A DNA stretch of 64,000 bases from JACRCT01 sp036504155 (GCA_036504155.1 DASXVQ010000238.1:1-64000); one strand, 5' to 3'. Numbered from the stretch's first letter, positions 26,675 through 36,147 are shown. Made by a program: numbers and translations. The notes: generated by a model from the letters alone, not told the origin.

Positions 26675-27457
26675 TCAGTTGCCCGCCAGGATCTGCCAGG
26701 CCAGCCGCACGATGAGCGCGCTGACGACCGCCACGAACACCCAGCGGATCCACCGGGCGCCCTTGGCGATGGCGGTTCGCGCCCCCAGCGCCCCGCCCAC
26801 CCCGTTGCCCACCGCCATGCAGACCGCCAGCACCGGGATCCAGCTGCCCTGCGACAGGAAGAGCACCACGCTCGCGGCGTTGGAGGCCCAGTTGATGCTC
26901 TTGGCCAGGGCCGAGGCGCGCAGGAAGTCGAAGCCGAGCACCGCCACGAACAGGAAGATCAGGATCGACCCGGTCCCGGGGCCGAAGAACCCGTCGTAGA
27001 GCCCGATGCAGAAGGCCATGGCCAGCGCCAACGCCCTCTGGTGCGCCTGCCCGAACCGCGGGGCATGCAGCGTCCCCAGGTCGGGCTTGAGCAGCGTGAA
27101 GGTCAGCATCCCGGCCATCAGGACCACCATCAGCGGCCGCAGGAACGGCTCGAAGCGGCCCTGGAAGAGGTAGGCCAGCCCCACCCCGACCGAGGCGCCG
27201 GCCATCGAGGCCAGCACCGGGAACACCATCTCCCGGGGCCTGAGGACCTTGGAGCGAACGAATTGGGCCACCGCCACGCTCGTCCCAGTGCACGAGACGA
27301 ACTTGTTGGTCCCCAGGATGGTGGTGATGGGCACCCCGGGCAGCCCGAGCAGCAACGACGGGATGGTGATCAGGCCGCCGCCCCCGACCACGGCGTCGAC
27401 GAAGCCGGCCACGAAAGCGGCCAGGACCAAGAGAAAGATCGTCGTCGGTTCGGGCAC
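26675..27457 (-). CDS. TauE/SafE (TSUP) family membrane permease
   Basis: About 260 residues with eight hydrophobic segments. The first has the family block A-G-F-V-D-A-V-V-G-G-G-G, with a repeat-like second half holding Y-D-G-F-F-G-P-G-T-G. Members move sulfite, sulfoacetate or related organosulfur anions; the substrate here is unknown. GTG 27457 is chosen because it lies just before the first membrane segment; ATG 27502 would add 15 residues. It is divergent from the Ser/Thr kinase gene. Confidence 0.85.
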   Translation of the reverse strand: MPEPTTIFLLVLAAFVAGFVDAVVGGGGLITIPSLLLGLPGVPITTILGTNKFVSCTGTSVAVAQFVRSKVLRPREMVFPVLASMAGASVGVGLAYLFQGRFEPFLRPLMVVLMAGMLTFTLLKPDLGTLHAPRFGQAHQRALALAMAFCIGLYDGFFGPGTGSILIFLFVAVLGFDFLRASALAKSINWASNAASVVLFLSQGSWIPVLAVCMAVGNGVGGALGARTAIAKGARWIRWVFVAVVSALIVRLAWQILAGN

Positions 27458-27577
27458 GTTCCCAGTCCAGTGCGGAGGCGCACAATACCCCTTCGGGCCC
27501 ATGTGGACAGCATCCCCACACCTCGGTAGCATCTTGAACCCACGGCCTTTTCTCGACGGAGCCCGTCTCTGAGCAAC

Positions 27578-29599
27578 GTGAACCTCATCTGCCACCTGTG
27601 TGGCTCCCGACCGGCGCCGGACTCCACCTTCGGCACCCGCTGCCCCAAGGACGGCTCGGCGCTGGTGCAGGAGGAGGACCACAAGAAGGCCCCCAAGGAC
27701 TCCATCCTCGGCCGGGTGATCGGCGGCAAGTACCCGGTCGTCGGGCTCATCGGCCAGGGCGGCATGGGCGCCGTCTACAAGGCGCTCCAGGAGCCGGTCG
27801 GCCGCGAGGTGGCCCTCAAGGTCATCCGCAACTTCGGCGACGAGACCAACGAGTCGGTCTCCGAGACCTTGCGCATGCGGTTCTTCCGCGAGGCCAAGGT
27901 CGTCGCCAAGCTGGCCAACCCCGCCGCGGTCACCCTCTACGACTACGGGGCCGAGGACGACGGCGTCCTCTACATGGTCCTGGAGTTCGTCAAGGGCCGG
28001 CGCGTCTCCGACGCCATCCGCGACGACGGGCCGCTGACCCCCGGCCGCGCCCGCGACATCTGCTGCCAGGTGCTCAACGCGCTGGCCGAGGCCCACGCGC
28101 TGGGCCTGGTCCACCGCGACCTCAAGCCCGACAACATCATGCTGGTGAAGGGCCCCTGGGGCGAGGAGCAGGCCAAGGTCCTCGACTTCGGCATCGCCAA
28201 GGTCCGCACCAAGGAGAAGGAGACCCTCGAGACCGGCACCGGGCTGCTGCTGGGCACCCCGCTCTACATGCCGCCCGAGCAGGCCATGGCCCGCGGCGCC
28301 GAGCCGCGCAGCGACCTGTACTCCCTGGGCGTGGTCCTCTACGAGATGCTCGCCGGCGTCCCGCCCTTCACCGCGGGAACCGTCTTCGAGGTCCTGCTCG
28401 CCCACCGCGAGAAGCCGGTGCCCGACTTCCCGCCCGACTTCGGCGTGCCCCCCGCGCTCGAGGAGGTCGTCAAGCGGGCGATGGCCAAGGAGCCGGAGGA
28501 CCGCTTCGCCGACGCCGAGGAGATGGCCCAGGCCCTGGTCGACGCCGTGCCGATGGGCTCCGACCCCCCGAGCAGCCCGGGCTCGCCGACGCGCATCCCA
28601 TCCTCGTCGCAGATGGGCTCGGTGCGCACCCCGCTGCCCGTCGCGCTGCGCCAGTCCAACTCGCTCTTGAACGCCTCGACCCAGTCGCCCTCGACGCGCA
28701 CGCCGCTGCCTCCCGCGGTGCGCCGGTCCGGCCCGGGCCTGCTCGACCCGAACGCCGCGGCCCAGAAGAGCGCCCAGAAGGTCTCCGCCGCCGGCGTGCG
28801 CAAGAGCCACGCCGAGGTGCACCACTCGCAGAACGGGGCCAGCGTCTCGGTGCGCGCCCCGCTCTCGACCCCCGAGGCCACCCAGGAGGATCTCGCCGGC
28901 ACCGCCTTGCGGGCGACCCCGCGCCCCATCGCCGACGCGATGCCCCCCCGGCCCCAGACCCCGCGGCCCGTCACCGTCCTGCCGGCCGCAGCCGAGATCG
29001 CGATGACCGCGGCTCCGGCGGCAGGCCCCTCCCCGGCCATTCAGGTGAACCCCCAGTGGCAGCGCGAGGACAAGGCGGCGGTCCACAAGAGCCCGGGCCT
29101 GAAGATCGCGCTGGCCATCCTCGGCATGCTGGTCATCGGCGGCAGCGCCGGCGGCACGCTGTGGTACCTGAACAGCCGCTCCCAGGCCGCGGCGGTCAAG
29201 GGCCTCAGCGACATCCCGGCAGTCCCCGACCCCGTCGTTGCCAAGCCTGAGCTGCCGGCCAAGCTGCCGGACACACCGGCCAAGCCAGCGGACCCGGTTC
29301 CCGACAAGCCCGCGGTCGCGGACGTGCCCCCGGTCAAGCCGGAGAACCCGCCCGCGGTGGCCGAGACCGGTCCCGACGCGTCCGTGCCCCCAGTGGCCGT
29401 CGTCCCGACGCCCGACCCCAAGCCCAACCCGAACGCGACCCCGGACCCGAAGGCCGATCCCAAGCCGGCCAAGACGGATCCCAAGGTCGCCAAGCCGAAG
29501 ATCCTCGACCCGGTCAGGCCCAAGGTGGTCAAGCCCAAGACCAAGGACCCCGGGATGAGGCAGGTCGAAGAGGGCGGCTACAAGACCACGGTGTTCTAA
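27578..29599 (+). CDS. Zinc-ribbon Ser/Thr protein kinase, membrane anchored
   Basis: A 673-residue Hanks-type kinase. An N-terminal zinc-ribbon-like motif (C5, C8, C22) is followed by the kinase domain (about 50-325): glycine loop G-Q-G-G-M-G (59-64), K81, H-R-D-L-K-P-D-N (179-186) and D-F-G (203-205). A Ser/Pro-rich linker leads to one membrane segment (about 508-531) and a Pro/Lys/Asp-rich outside tail with no PASTA repeats. GTG 27578 is the start that keeps the first Cys pair. It lies just upstream of the TPR protein gene (52-base gap), which may share its transcript. Confidence 0.92.
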   Translation: MNLICHLCGSRPAPDSTFGTRCPKDGSALVQEEDHKKAPKDSILGRVIGGKYPVVGLIGQGGMGAVYKALQEPVGREVALKVIRNFGDETNESVSETLRMRFFREAKVVAKLANPAAVTLYDYGAEDDGVLYMVLEFVKGRRVSDAIRDDGPLTPGRARDICCQVLNALAEAHALGLVHRDLKPDNIMLVKGPWGEEQAKVLDFGIAKVRTKEKETLETGTGLLLGTPLYMPPEQAMARGAEPRSDLYSLGVVLYEMLAGVPPFTAGTVFEVLLAHREKPVPDFPPDFGVPPALEEVVKRAMAKEPEDRFADAEEMAQALVDAVPMGSDPPSSPGSPTRIPSSSQMGSVRTPLPVALRQSNSLLNASTQSPSTRTPLPPAVRRSGPGLLDPNAAAQKSAQKVSAAGVRKSHAEVHHSQNGASVSVRAPLSTPEATQEDLAGTALRATPRPIADAMPPRPQTPRPVTVLPAAAEIAMTAAPAAGPSPAIQVNPQWQREDKAAVHKSPGLKIALAILGMLVIGGSAGGTLWYLNSRSQAAAVKGLSDIPAVPDPVVAKPELPAKLPDTPAKPADPVPDKPAVADVPPVKPENPPAVAETGPDASVPPVAVVPTPDPKPNPNATPDPKADPKPAKTDPKVAKPKILDPVRPKVVKPKTKDPGMRQVEEGGYKTTVF

Positions 29600-29651
29600 G
29601 CGAATCAGGGAGACCGGCCCCGCCGCCTGCCTCCCCGAACCTGGATTGACT

Positions 29652-30806
29652 ATGCGATCGCTCGGTCCGCTCCTCGCCCTGGCCATCGTCTCCGGCGCCA
29701 CCGCCGGCATGCCCTCGCCTGCCGCCGCCGCCGACGACGGGGTCACCCGCAAGAAGGTCCAGTCCTACCTCGACCTCGCCTCGGATCTGTTCAAGTCCGC
29801 CGACTACGAGGGCGCCCTCGCCGAACTGCGCCGCGCCGAAGGGCTCAGCGAGCTCGCGGTCGTGCGCTACAACATCGCCCGCTGCCTCGAGGAGCTCAAC
29901 CGGGACTCCGAGGCCATCCTGGCCTTCGACAAGTACCTCTCGCTCAACGACGCCAACGACGGTGCCAGCGAGCGCCAGAAGCGGGCCCGCGACGCGGTAG
30001 CGCGCCTGAGCGCCCGCTCCTTCGGCGCCATCGAGGTCAGTTGCCCCATCGAGGGCTCCAGCGTCCTCGTCGTCGGCCTGATGCAGATTCCCGAGGTCTG
30101 CCCGTGGAAGGGCGAGAAGGTGAAGCCCGGCACCTACGACGTGCAGACCTTCTCCCCCGGCTTCCCGCCCTACGCCGCGCGGGTGCAGGTCAAGCCCGGC
30201 GAGACCGTGGCGGTCCTGGGCCAGGGCGGAGACGGCAAGCCCCCGCCCCAGCCGACCGCCTCGCAGATCCCGCCGGCACAGCTTCAGCCCCAGGCCCAGC
30301 CGCAGCCCGTCGCGACGGCGACCCCGCCCGCCCAGCCCGCGACGCAACAGAGCGATCGGCCGCTGGCCCAGACCGAGCCTGCCAGGCCGGCGCTGGTGGT
30401 GAGCACTCAGCCCGAGCCTCAGCTCACGGCCCGCCCAATGGTGGAGACGCAAGTCACCACCCGCTCCACCGGGAAGATCGTCGGCGGGACTGTCCTGGGC
30501 GTCTTCGCCGTCGGCTCCATCGTGGGCATGAGCTACTTCATGTACAACGGCTCGCAGCGCAACGAGCGCATCAAGGCCGGCGGCCTGCTCAGCGGGCAGG
30601 CCATCCAGGACGAGGCCGATGCCGGGACGGCCGACAACATCTTCTCGGTGCTGTTCGGCGTCGTCGGCGTCGGGACGCTCATCCCCTCCGTCATCCTGTT
30701 CGCGACGAGCGGCACCACCACGACCGAGCGCGTGCCGGCGGTGACGCTGGCGCCGGTGCTCTCCCCGTCGGGCGGCGGCGTGGTGCTCTCCGGGACGCTT
30801 CCCTAG
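29652..30806 (+). CDS. Exported TPR protein with two membrane segments (paralogue 1)
   Basis: A 384-residue protein with a signal peptide (cleavage near residue 27). A TPR-like region (about 30-120) holds L-F-K-S-A-D-Y and R-Y-N-I-A-R-C-L-E-E-L. A PEGA-like beta domain (about 125-195) is followed by a Pro/Gln linker and two membrane segments (about 275-298 and 328-353). About half of the first 170 residues match the product of 31679-32878, so the two are paralogues. It follows the Ser/Thr kinase, a pairing common in Myxococcota. Function unknown; likely an envelope scaffold. Confidence 0.75.
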   Translation: MRSLGPLLALAIVSGATAGMPSPAAAADDGVTRKKVQSYLDLASDLFKSADYEGALAELRRAEGLSELAVVRYNIARCLEELNRDSEAILAFDKYLSLNDANDGASERQKRARDAVARLSARSFGAIEVSCPIEGSSVLVVGLMQIPEVCPWKGEKVKPGTYDVQTFSPGFPPYAARVQVKPGETVAVLGQGGDGKPPPQPTASQIPPAQLQPQAQPQPVATATPPAQPATQQSDRPLAQTEPARPALVVSTQPEPQLTARPMVETQVTTRSTGKIVGGTVLGVFAVGSIVGMSYFMYNGSQRNERIKAGGLLSGQAIQDEADAGTADNIFSVLFGVVGVGTLIPSVILFATSGTTTTERVPAVTLAPVLSPSGGGVVLSGTLP

Positions 30807-30923
30807 AGAAAGAGGCTCCCACCGTCGAAGCCTCTCGAACCGCTGTCGACGGTCGACCTCCGACTCTTGACTAGGGCCGCGGCGCAACCAAGGCCGGAGG
30901 GCTCGTCGGCTCGAGGCGGAGCT

Positions 30924-31523
30924 TCAGGGCAGGTAGCACAGGCCCCAGTCCGCCGGATACCCCGCCATCCCGTACGTGCACCGCTTGTTGTCGTTGGTGC
31001 ACGAGGTCTTCATTGGGCTGCAGATCTCGGTGCAGACGTAGCTCGACGAGTCGTACTTCATGGCCGCGCAGGTCAGGCCATAGCTGCAGGAGTTGACGGA
31101 GGTGCACGGCGCGTTCTCCTTGGCGGCCCCCGCCGCGGTACACGCCGGGACGAGGTCCTGGCTGCCGGAGACGCCGCTGAGCACCAGCTTGCAGTCCTCG
31201 CCGGGGCAGCCGTTGGTGATGCCGCTGCACTTGGCCGCGCAGGCTGAGCCGCCGCCCCAGATCGCCAGGCAGGCGCCCTCCTTCGCGCCGTCGGCGCAGT
31301 CGTCGTGGTACTCGCATGCGCGCGCGGGCGGCCCGGCGTCGGGCGAATCCCCGCCGACGGTGACGCAGGATCCGGCGACGCAGGTGAAGTTCTCGGGGCA
31401 GGTGTAGTCCAGGCCGCACGGGAAGGGCGCGAGCCCGTCCAAGCTGCTGGCGCAAGCGACGACCCCGGCGGCGAGCGCCGCGAAGGCGAGCACGCGTGGG
31501 CGCGAGGTCTTTCCGGTCGGCAT
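30924..31523 (-). CDS. Cysteine-rich lipoprotein
   Basis: A 199-residue lipoprotein: signal with lipobox V-V-A-C (C24), then 20 more cysteines spread through the mature part, many as C-x(4-6)-C steps, suggesting a disulfide-knotted outer-surface protein. There is an Asp/Ala/Gly/Pro linker near 58-66. It is encoded against the flanking pair of TPR paralogues, and its start faces the second paralogue across about 155 bases. No named domain is recognised. Confidence 0.75.
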   Translation of the reverse strand: MPTGKTSRPRVLAFAALAAGVVACASSLDGLAPFPCGLDYTCPENFTCVAGSCVTVGGDSPDAGPPARACEYHDDCADGAKEGACLAIWGGGSACAAKCSGITNGCPGEDCKLVLSGVSGSQDLVPACTAAGAAKENAPCTSVNSCSYGLTCAAMKYDSSSYVCTEICSPMKTSCTNDNKRCTYGMAGYPADWGLCYLP

Positions 31524-31678
31524 ACGGCTCCTTCAGCAGCGGGCGGCCCTCGGCGTGCTCGGGACGGCATCCCCTTTTCGCCCAAACGGCGCGGGCTTGG
31601 CAAGCCTGGGAGCACCGCCGGCTTCTGTCCGCCACGGCATCGTGCCAGAATGCCCCTCTTCTTTCAGGAGGATGCCCC

Positions 31679-32878
31679 GTGCGCAGCGTCTCTCTCGTTG
31701 CCGTTCTGGCCTGCCTGCTCGCCGTCGCCGCGGTCCCGGCCACCGGCTGGGCCGCGGAGGACTCGCTGACCCGCAAGAAGGTCCAGACGTACCTGGATCT
31801 GGCCGCCGACCTGTTCAAGAGCGCCGACTACGCCGGCGCGCTCCAGGAGCTGCAGCGGGCCGAGCAGCTCAGCGACCTCGCGGTGGTGCGCTACAACATC
31901 GCCCGCTGCTTCGAGGAGCTCCGGCGCGACGGCGAGGCCATCTCCGCCTTCGAGAAGTACCTCGCGCTCAACGACACCACCCCCGGCGCCTCGGACCGCA
32001 TGAAGCGGGCCCAGGAGACGGTGGCGCGGCTGAAGGCCTCGGGGGCAGCCACGCCGCCCCCCGCCAACGCCCCCTCGACGCTGGGCACCCTGGAGATCGC
32101 CTGCCCCACCGCCGGCTCGAGCGTGATGATCATCGGCCTGATGCAGACCCCGGTGGCCTGCCCCTGGCGCAGCGACACCGTTCCCGCCGGCTCCTACGAC
32201 GTGCAGACCATGGCGCCCGGCCAGGCGCCGCTGCTCACCCGCGCCGAGGTCGCCATCGGCCGCACCACCGCGATCATCGCCCAGGCGACGCGTGCCGCCA
32301 CCGCGCCGGTCCCCGTCATCGCCGCCGCGCCGCAGCCCGCCTACGCGATGCAGCCCGCCAACCAGCTGGTGCCGGTGAAGTTCGTGACGGCGCGCGACGG
32401 GGACAACATCACCGTCACCGTGGACAACAGCCCCGAGATGACCTGCAAGGCGCCCTGCGAGCTGAACGTCCCGGCGGGCCGGCACGTGGTCAAGGTCGAG
32501 GGCGAGGCGCAGTACGTCGACGACATCAACGTCCCCCGAAACTCCGCCAGCACCGCGAAGATCGGCCGCAGCAAGCCCGTCTGGCTGGCCCTGGGCATCC
32601 CCAGCGTCATCCTCGGCCCGGTGACGTTCGTGGCGGGCGTCGGCTACGGCCTCGCCTACGACAACCTCCCCGTCGGCGCCACGCTGATGGTCACCGGCAT
32701 CGTGGTGGCCGTGGTCGGCGGCGTCATCGGATTCAAGTTCAAGGGCAACAACGCCATCACCCTCGACCGCGAGCGCGGCCGCCACGCCGAGCGCGAGACG
32801 TTCGATCCACAGCTACTCTCGGTGGGCCTCGCGCCGATCAAGGGCGGCGGGATGATGGGCGCGACCTTCGCGTTCTAG
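31679..32878 (+). CDS. Exported TPR/PEGA-like membrane protein (paralogue 2)
   Basis: A 399-residue protein. Signal peptide to about residue 24, TPR-like region (about 25-120) nearly collinear with the product of 29652-30806, a first PEGA-like domain (about 133-200), a second beta domain with the pair C-K-A-P-C near 260, then two membrane segments (about 300-322 and 333-355). GTG 31679 has a perfect AGGAGG site eight bases upstream, which decides the start. The shared L-x-R-K-K-V-Q-x-Y-L-D-L-A core near the N-terminus shows common descent with the neighbour. Confidence 0.77.
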   Translation: MRSVSLVAVLACLLAVAAVPATGWAAEDSLTRKKVQTYLDLAADLFKSADYAGALQELQRAEQLSDLAVVRYNIARCFEELRRDGEAISAFEKYLALNDTTPGASDRMKRAQETVARLKASGAATPPPANAPSTLGTLEIACPTAGSSVMIIGLMQTPVACPWRSDTVPAGSYDVQTMAPGQAPLLTRAEVAIGRTTAIIAQATRAATAPVPVIAAAPQPAYAMQPANQLVPVKFVTARDGDNITVTVDNSPEMTCKAPCELNVPAGRHVVKVEGEAQYVDDINVPRNSASTAKIGRSKPVWLALGIPSVILGPVTFVAGVGYGLAYDNLPVGATLMVTGIVVAVVGGVIGFKFKGNNAITLDRERGRHAERETFDPQLLSVGLAPIKGGGMMGATFAF

Positions 32879-32888
32879 GAGCGCCCGG

Positions 32889-33410
32889 CTACTCGTCCAT
32901 CCGGTAGACGCCGCCCTCGCCGACGTCCTTGCGCTCGGCGCGGGTGTCGATGTCTCCGCCGCAGCGCGGGCACTTGGTGGCCAGCGAGGCGATGGAGGTC
33001 TCGGCGCCGCAGAACTGGCACTTGCGGACGAAGAGCTTGGGCTGCAGGTCCTTGAAGACGTAGGCGCTGCCCTGGCGCTCGCACAGGTGCTGCGCGACGA
33101 GCTTCTCCAGCAGGGGCACGGCGAGCGCGGCCCGCTTGCCCAGCGCCGCGCCGATCTCCATCTCGCTCAGCTCGCCGTTGCGCCGGCCGGCGGCCGCGAG
33201 CAGCTCGGCGAGGATCTGCTCGGGCGCGTCGGCGTCGGCGGCGCGGAACCAGCGGATGCCGAAGCCCAAGAGGACCGCGCCGGCGCCCAGCCCGACGGCG
33301 CCGACGAGGTAGCGCGAGCCCTGCCCCGCCGCTCCGACCACGAAGAGCAGCCCGAGCAGGAACAACATCCCGCCACCGATGGCCAACACCACTCCGACGC
33401 CGCGCTTCAT
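32889..33410 (-). CDS. Small membrane protein with zinc ribbon (fourth gene of radical SAM operon)
   Basis: A 173-residue protein: two N-terminal membrane segments (about 5-27 and 34-53), a helical winged-helix-like part (about 60-115) and a C-terminal zinc ribbon with C-Q-F-C and C-P-R-C. It starts 13 bases after the stop of the coiled-coil protein gene and is the last gene of the four-gene operon led by the Cys-His-tail protein. The role is unknown; position suggests it serves the same system. Confidence 0.65.
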   Translation of the reverse strand: MKRGVGVVLAIGGGMLFLLGLLFVVGAAGQGSRYLVGAVGLGAGAVLLGFGIRWFRAADADAPEQILAELLAAAGRRNGELSEMEIGAALGKRAALAVPLLEKLVAQHLCERQGSAYVFKDLQPKLFVRKCQFCGAETSIASLATKCPRCGGDIDTRAERKDVGEGGVYRMDE

Positions 33411-33423
33411 CGCCGCTCCCTCC

Positions 33424-34668
33424 TCAGCCCCACTGCGCCTTCGCCGCCTTCGACAGCTCCGCGCCCATCCGCTCGAAGAATGCCTTCACCTGCTCCTGGC
33501 CGAACGGCCGGGCCACGGCCTCCATCCGCTCGCCGAAGACCTTGGGGTGCATCGAGAGCTGGGGGGACGCCGCGTCGCGCAGGGCCTCGAGGTTCTTGGC
33601 GTACTCCACGCACTCGGCGGGGACGTCGAGCTGCAGCTTGGCCAGCGGGTACTTGTTCTGGCTGTCGATCATCGAGCCGACGCTCTTGCGGAACGCGCCC
33701 AGGCCCGAGGAGAGCCCGCGGACCAGCCCGAGGACCTCCTGGCACTTCTTCATTCCCTCCGAGAACCGGGCGAAGTGGAAGTTGGCCTCGGCGATCTCCT
33801 CGAGGCTGCCCTCCAGGTCGGGCCGGTCGGGAAGCAGGCGGTGGCCGCAGATCTGGCAGAAGTGGCTCTCCTTCGGATTGGCCGACTGGCAGCGCGGGCA
33901 CTTGGGGTCGCTCGCCACCGGCACCGCCTCCTTGGGCCGGCGCTCGTAGAGCACGCGCTCCAGGGTGGTGCGGAAGATCATCTCGAGGCGCGCTTCCTTG
34001 AGCGCGTCGATCTTGGTCTGCGCGGCGCTGACCCGGGTCCGGGCCTCGACCCACCTCTTCTTCAGCTCGCCCTCGTCCTGCCCCCACTTCGACTCCCGGT
34101 CGACCCAGGCGGCGCGGGTGAGGTCGATCTGCGCGGCGACGTCGCTCTGCTCCTTCTGCAGGGTGGCGCTCACCACGGCCAGGCGGCGCATCTGGAAGAA
34201 GTTGGCGAAGAAGCCGAAGCCGGTCCCCATCTCGCGGATCTTGGCGTTGTGCGCCTCGATCTGCCCGAGCAGGGCCTCGGCGCGGGCCTTGAGCTTCTCC
34301 TCCGCGGCGTCCAGGTCGACGTTCTTCTGGTGGACCGCGGCCTCGTCGGCCATCGATCTCTTGCGGATGGCCTCGGCCTTCTCCGCCAGATCGGCGCGCT
34401 CCAGCTCGAGCACCGCCAGCTGGTCCTCGAAGTCCTTCTCCACCTGGGCGCGGGTGGCCGTGAGCGCCTTGGCCAGCCACGCCGGCAGCTTCTCCGGGCC
34501 GGCGGCGACGTACTGGCCCAGCTGGCCCAGCTCCGCCTCGCGCACCGCGCTCACCTCGGCGAAGAAGGACTCGAACTTGGACAGCAGCGTCGAGAGGCGC
34601 GTCTCGGCCTCGCCGGCGACCTCGAGCCGGTCGGCCAGGAAAGAGTCGAACGTCGCGAGCGTCCCCAT
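33424..34668 (-). CDS. Coiled-coil protein with central zinc ribbon (third gene of radical SAM operon)
   Basis: A 414-residue soluble protein. Residues 1-250 are nearly all helix with heptad patterns (rich in Ala, Glu, Leu, Lys). A zinc ribbon with C-P-R-C and C-Q-I-C lies near 262-282. A helical C-terminal domain of about 130 residues follows. Its start is three bases from the radical SAM stop (34672), so it should be translated with it. No known family is recognised. It may scaffold or deliver the modified membrane protein. Confidence 0.65.
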   Translation of the reverse strand: MGTLATFDSFLADRLEVAGEAETRLSTLLSKFESFFAEVSAVREAELGQLGQYVAAGPEKLPAWLAKALTATRAQVEKDFEDQLAVLELERADLAEKAEAIRKRSMADEAAVHQKNVDLDAAEEKLKARAEALLGQIEAHNAKIREMGTGFGFFANFFQMRRLAVVSATLQKEQSDVAAQIDLTRAAWVDRESKWGQDEGELKKRWVEARTRVSAAQTKIDALKEARLEMIFRTTLERVLYERRPKEAVPVASDPKCPRCQSANPKESHFCQICGHRLLPDRPDLEGSLEEIAEANFHFARFSEGMKKCQEVLGLVRGLSSGLGAFRKSVGSMIDSQNKYPLAKLQLDVPAECVEYAKNLEALRDAASPQLSMHPKVFGERMEAVARPFGQEQVKAFFERMGAELSKAAKAQWG

Positions 34669-34671
34669 CGC

Positions 34672-36147
34672 TTACCTCCCGCCTTCCCGGCCGGCCCGCG
34701 CGCCCGGCTCGCGCCTTGCGCACGCGCCCGGCGCCTTCACCCCGAAGCTCTGGCCCTGCCGCCGCTGGGCTTCCCAGGCTCCGCGAGCCGCCGGATCGCC
34801 GGCGCCCGCCCGCGGGATCTCCTGGAAGCTTCCCGCGGCGTCCCAGTACAGCGGGCACGCCCCGGCGCAGACGTCCACGTCCGCGCAGCCCTGGCACACC
34901 GGCGGCACGTACTCCCGCTGGCTCCAGTAGCGCGCCGCCGGACCGTCCAGGATCTCGGCGTAGGAATGGCTCAGCAGCGAGCCGATGCCCTGGCCGAACG
35001 AGCTGCACGGCAGCACGTTGCCCGCCGGGTCCACCGAGAGGATCCCCGACACGCAGGAGCAGCTCTTGGCGCCCTGCCCGATGAGCACCGGGTTCACCAG
35101 GCAGTACGGGATGGGCGAGTACCACACGAAGCGCAGTCCCTCGGCCTTGGCCACCTCCACCAGCTCCGGGAGCTTCCGGCAGATCTCGGTGTAGGTGACC
35201 GGCTCGGTCGGCGGGGTCAGCGCCGTGCCGGTGCGGATGAGCATGTTCATCGACAGCGTGGGCAGATTCAGGTCGCGCGCCACGAAGCGGATGAGGTCCG
35301 CGGCCCGGTCGAGGTTCGCCTTGCACAGCGTCGAGTTGGTGTGGACGTGGATGCCCAGCTTCCGGAAGTTCCTCACTCCGGCGATGGTGGCCTCGAAGCT
35401 GCCCTTTCGGCCGACGAGGAGGTCGTGCAGCCCGGCCTCGGTCGCCTCGATGGACACCTGCGCGGAAGCGAGGCCCGCGTCGACGAGCGTCTTGGCGTAG
35501 TCGAGGTCGCCGGGGCGCACGCCGTTGGTGATGAGGTTGACGCGCAGGCCCAGGTCCGCGCCGTGGCGCACCAGCTCGGGCAGGTCGGGCCGCAGCGTGG
35601 CCTCGCCGCCGGTGAAGCTGAGCGAGGGCACGTGCGCCTCGTTCATGATCTTGTCCATGACCGTCTTCACCTCGCCGGCGGTCATGACCCGGTGCTCGCC
35701 CTCGCGGTAGGGGCTGGCGGCGTAGCAGAAGGCGCAGCGGTTCTGGCAGGCGTAGGTGACGGCGATCTCCGCCAGCACCGGGAACTGGATGCGCTTGCGG
35801 TCGAAGTCGACGAAGCGCACCAGCGGCCGCGCCGAGAAGTCCTCGCGCATCATGGCGCCGATGGCCTCGAGCAGCTTCTCGGCGTCGGCGAGCAGCCGCG
35901 CCGGCTCGGCGCCCAGCTTGGGGGCGAGCGCGGCGAGCACCTCACCCGCGCTCCGGCGGTCGCGCCCGTAGAGCGCCTCGATGATGGCCGCGGCGGTGTC
36001 GTTGACGCCCAGCGTCTTCTCCGGGCGGATGAGCAGCAGGCGGTCGGCGCGGCGCACGAAGACCGCCGTGCGCGTCGCGTTCACGAAGCCGTCGACCTTG
36101 GCGAGCCTGGCGGCGTCGAGCCCCTCGGCATGCTCAGGGGAGGCCAT
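34672..36147 (-). CDS. Radical SAM/SPASM peptide-modifying enzyme with PqqD-like N-terminus
   Basis: A 491-residue enzyme. Residues 18-97 look like a PqqD-type recognition domain (V-N-D-T-A-A-A-I-I-E-A-L). The radical SAM core has C134-x3-C138-x2-C141 for the SAM-binding 4Fe-4S cluster and S-F-T-G-G-E near 177-182. A SPASM domain (about 363-435) has C363, C365, C381, C418, C421, C427 and C431 for further clusters. The last 50 residues are Ala/Arg/Gly-rich. ATG 36147 has a GGGGAG site and overlaps the stop of the Cys-His-tail gene. By family it should modify a peptide; the neighbour's tail is the natural candidate. Confidence 0.87.
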   Translation of the reverse strand: MASPEHAEGLDAARLAKVDGFVNATRTAVFVRRADRLLLIRPEKTLGVNDTAAAIIEALYGRDRRSAGEVLAALAPKLGAEPARLLADAEKLLEAIGAMMREDFSARPLVRFVDFDRKRIQFPVLAEIAVTYACQNRCAFCYAASPYREGEHRVMTAGEVKTVMDKIMNEAHVPSLSFTGGEATLRPDLPELVRHGADLGLRVNLITNGVRPGDLDYAKTLVDAGLASAQVSIEATEAGLHDLLVGRKGSFEATIAGVRNFRKLGIHVHTNSTLCKANLDRAADLIRFVARDLNLPTLSMNMLIRTGTALTPPTEPVTYTEICRKLPELVEVAKAEGLRFVWYSPIPYCLVNPVLIGQGAKSCSCVSGILSVDPAGNVLPCSSFGQGIGSLLSHSYAEILDGPAARYWSQREYVPPVCQGCADVDVCAGACPLYWDAAGSFQEIPRAGAGDPAARGAWEAQRRQGQSFGVKAPGACARREPGARAGREGGR

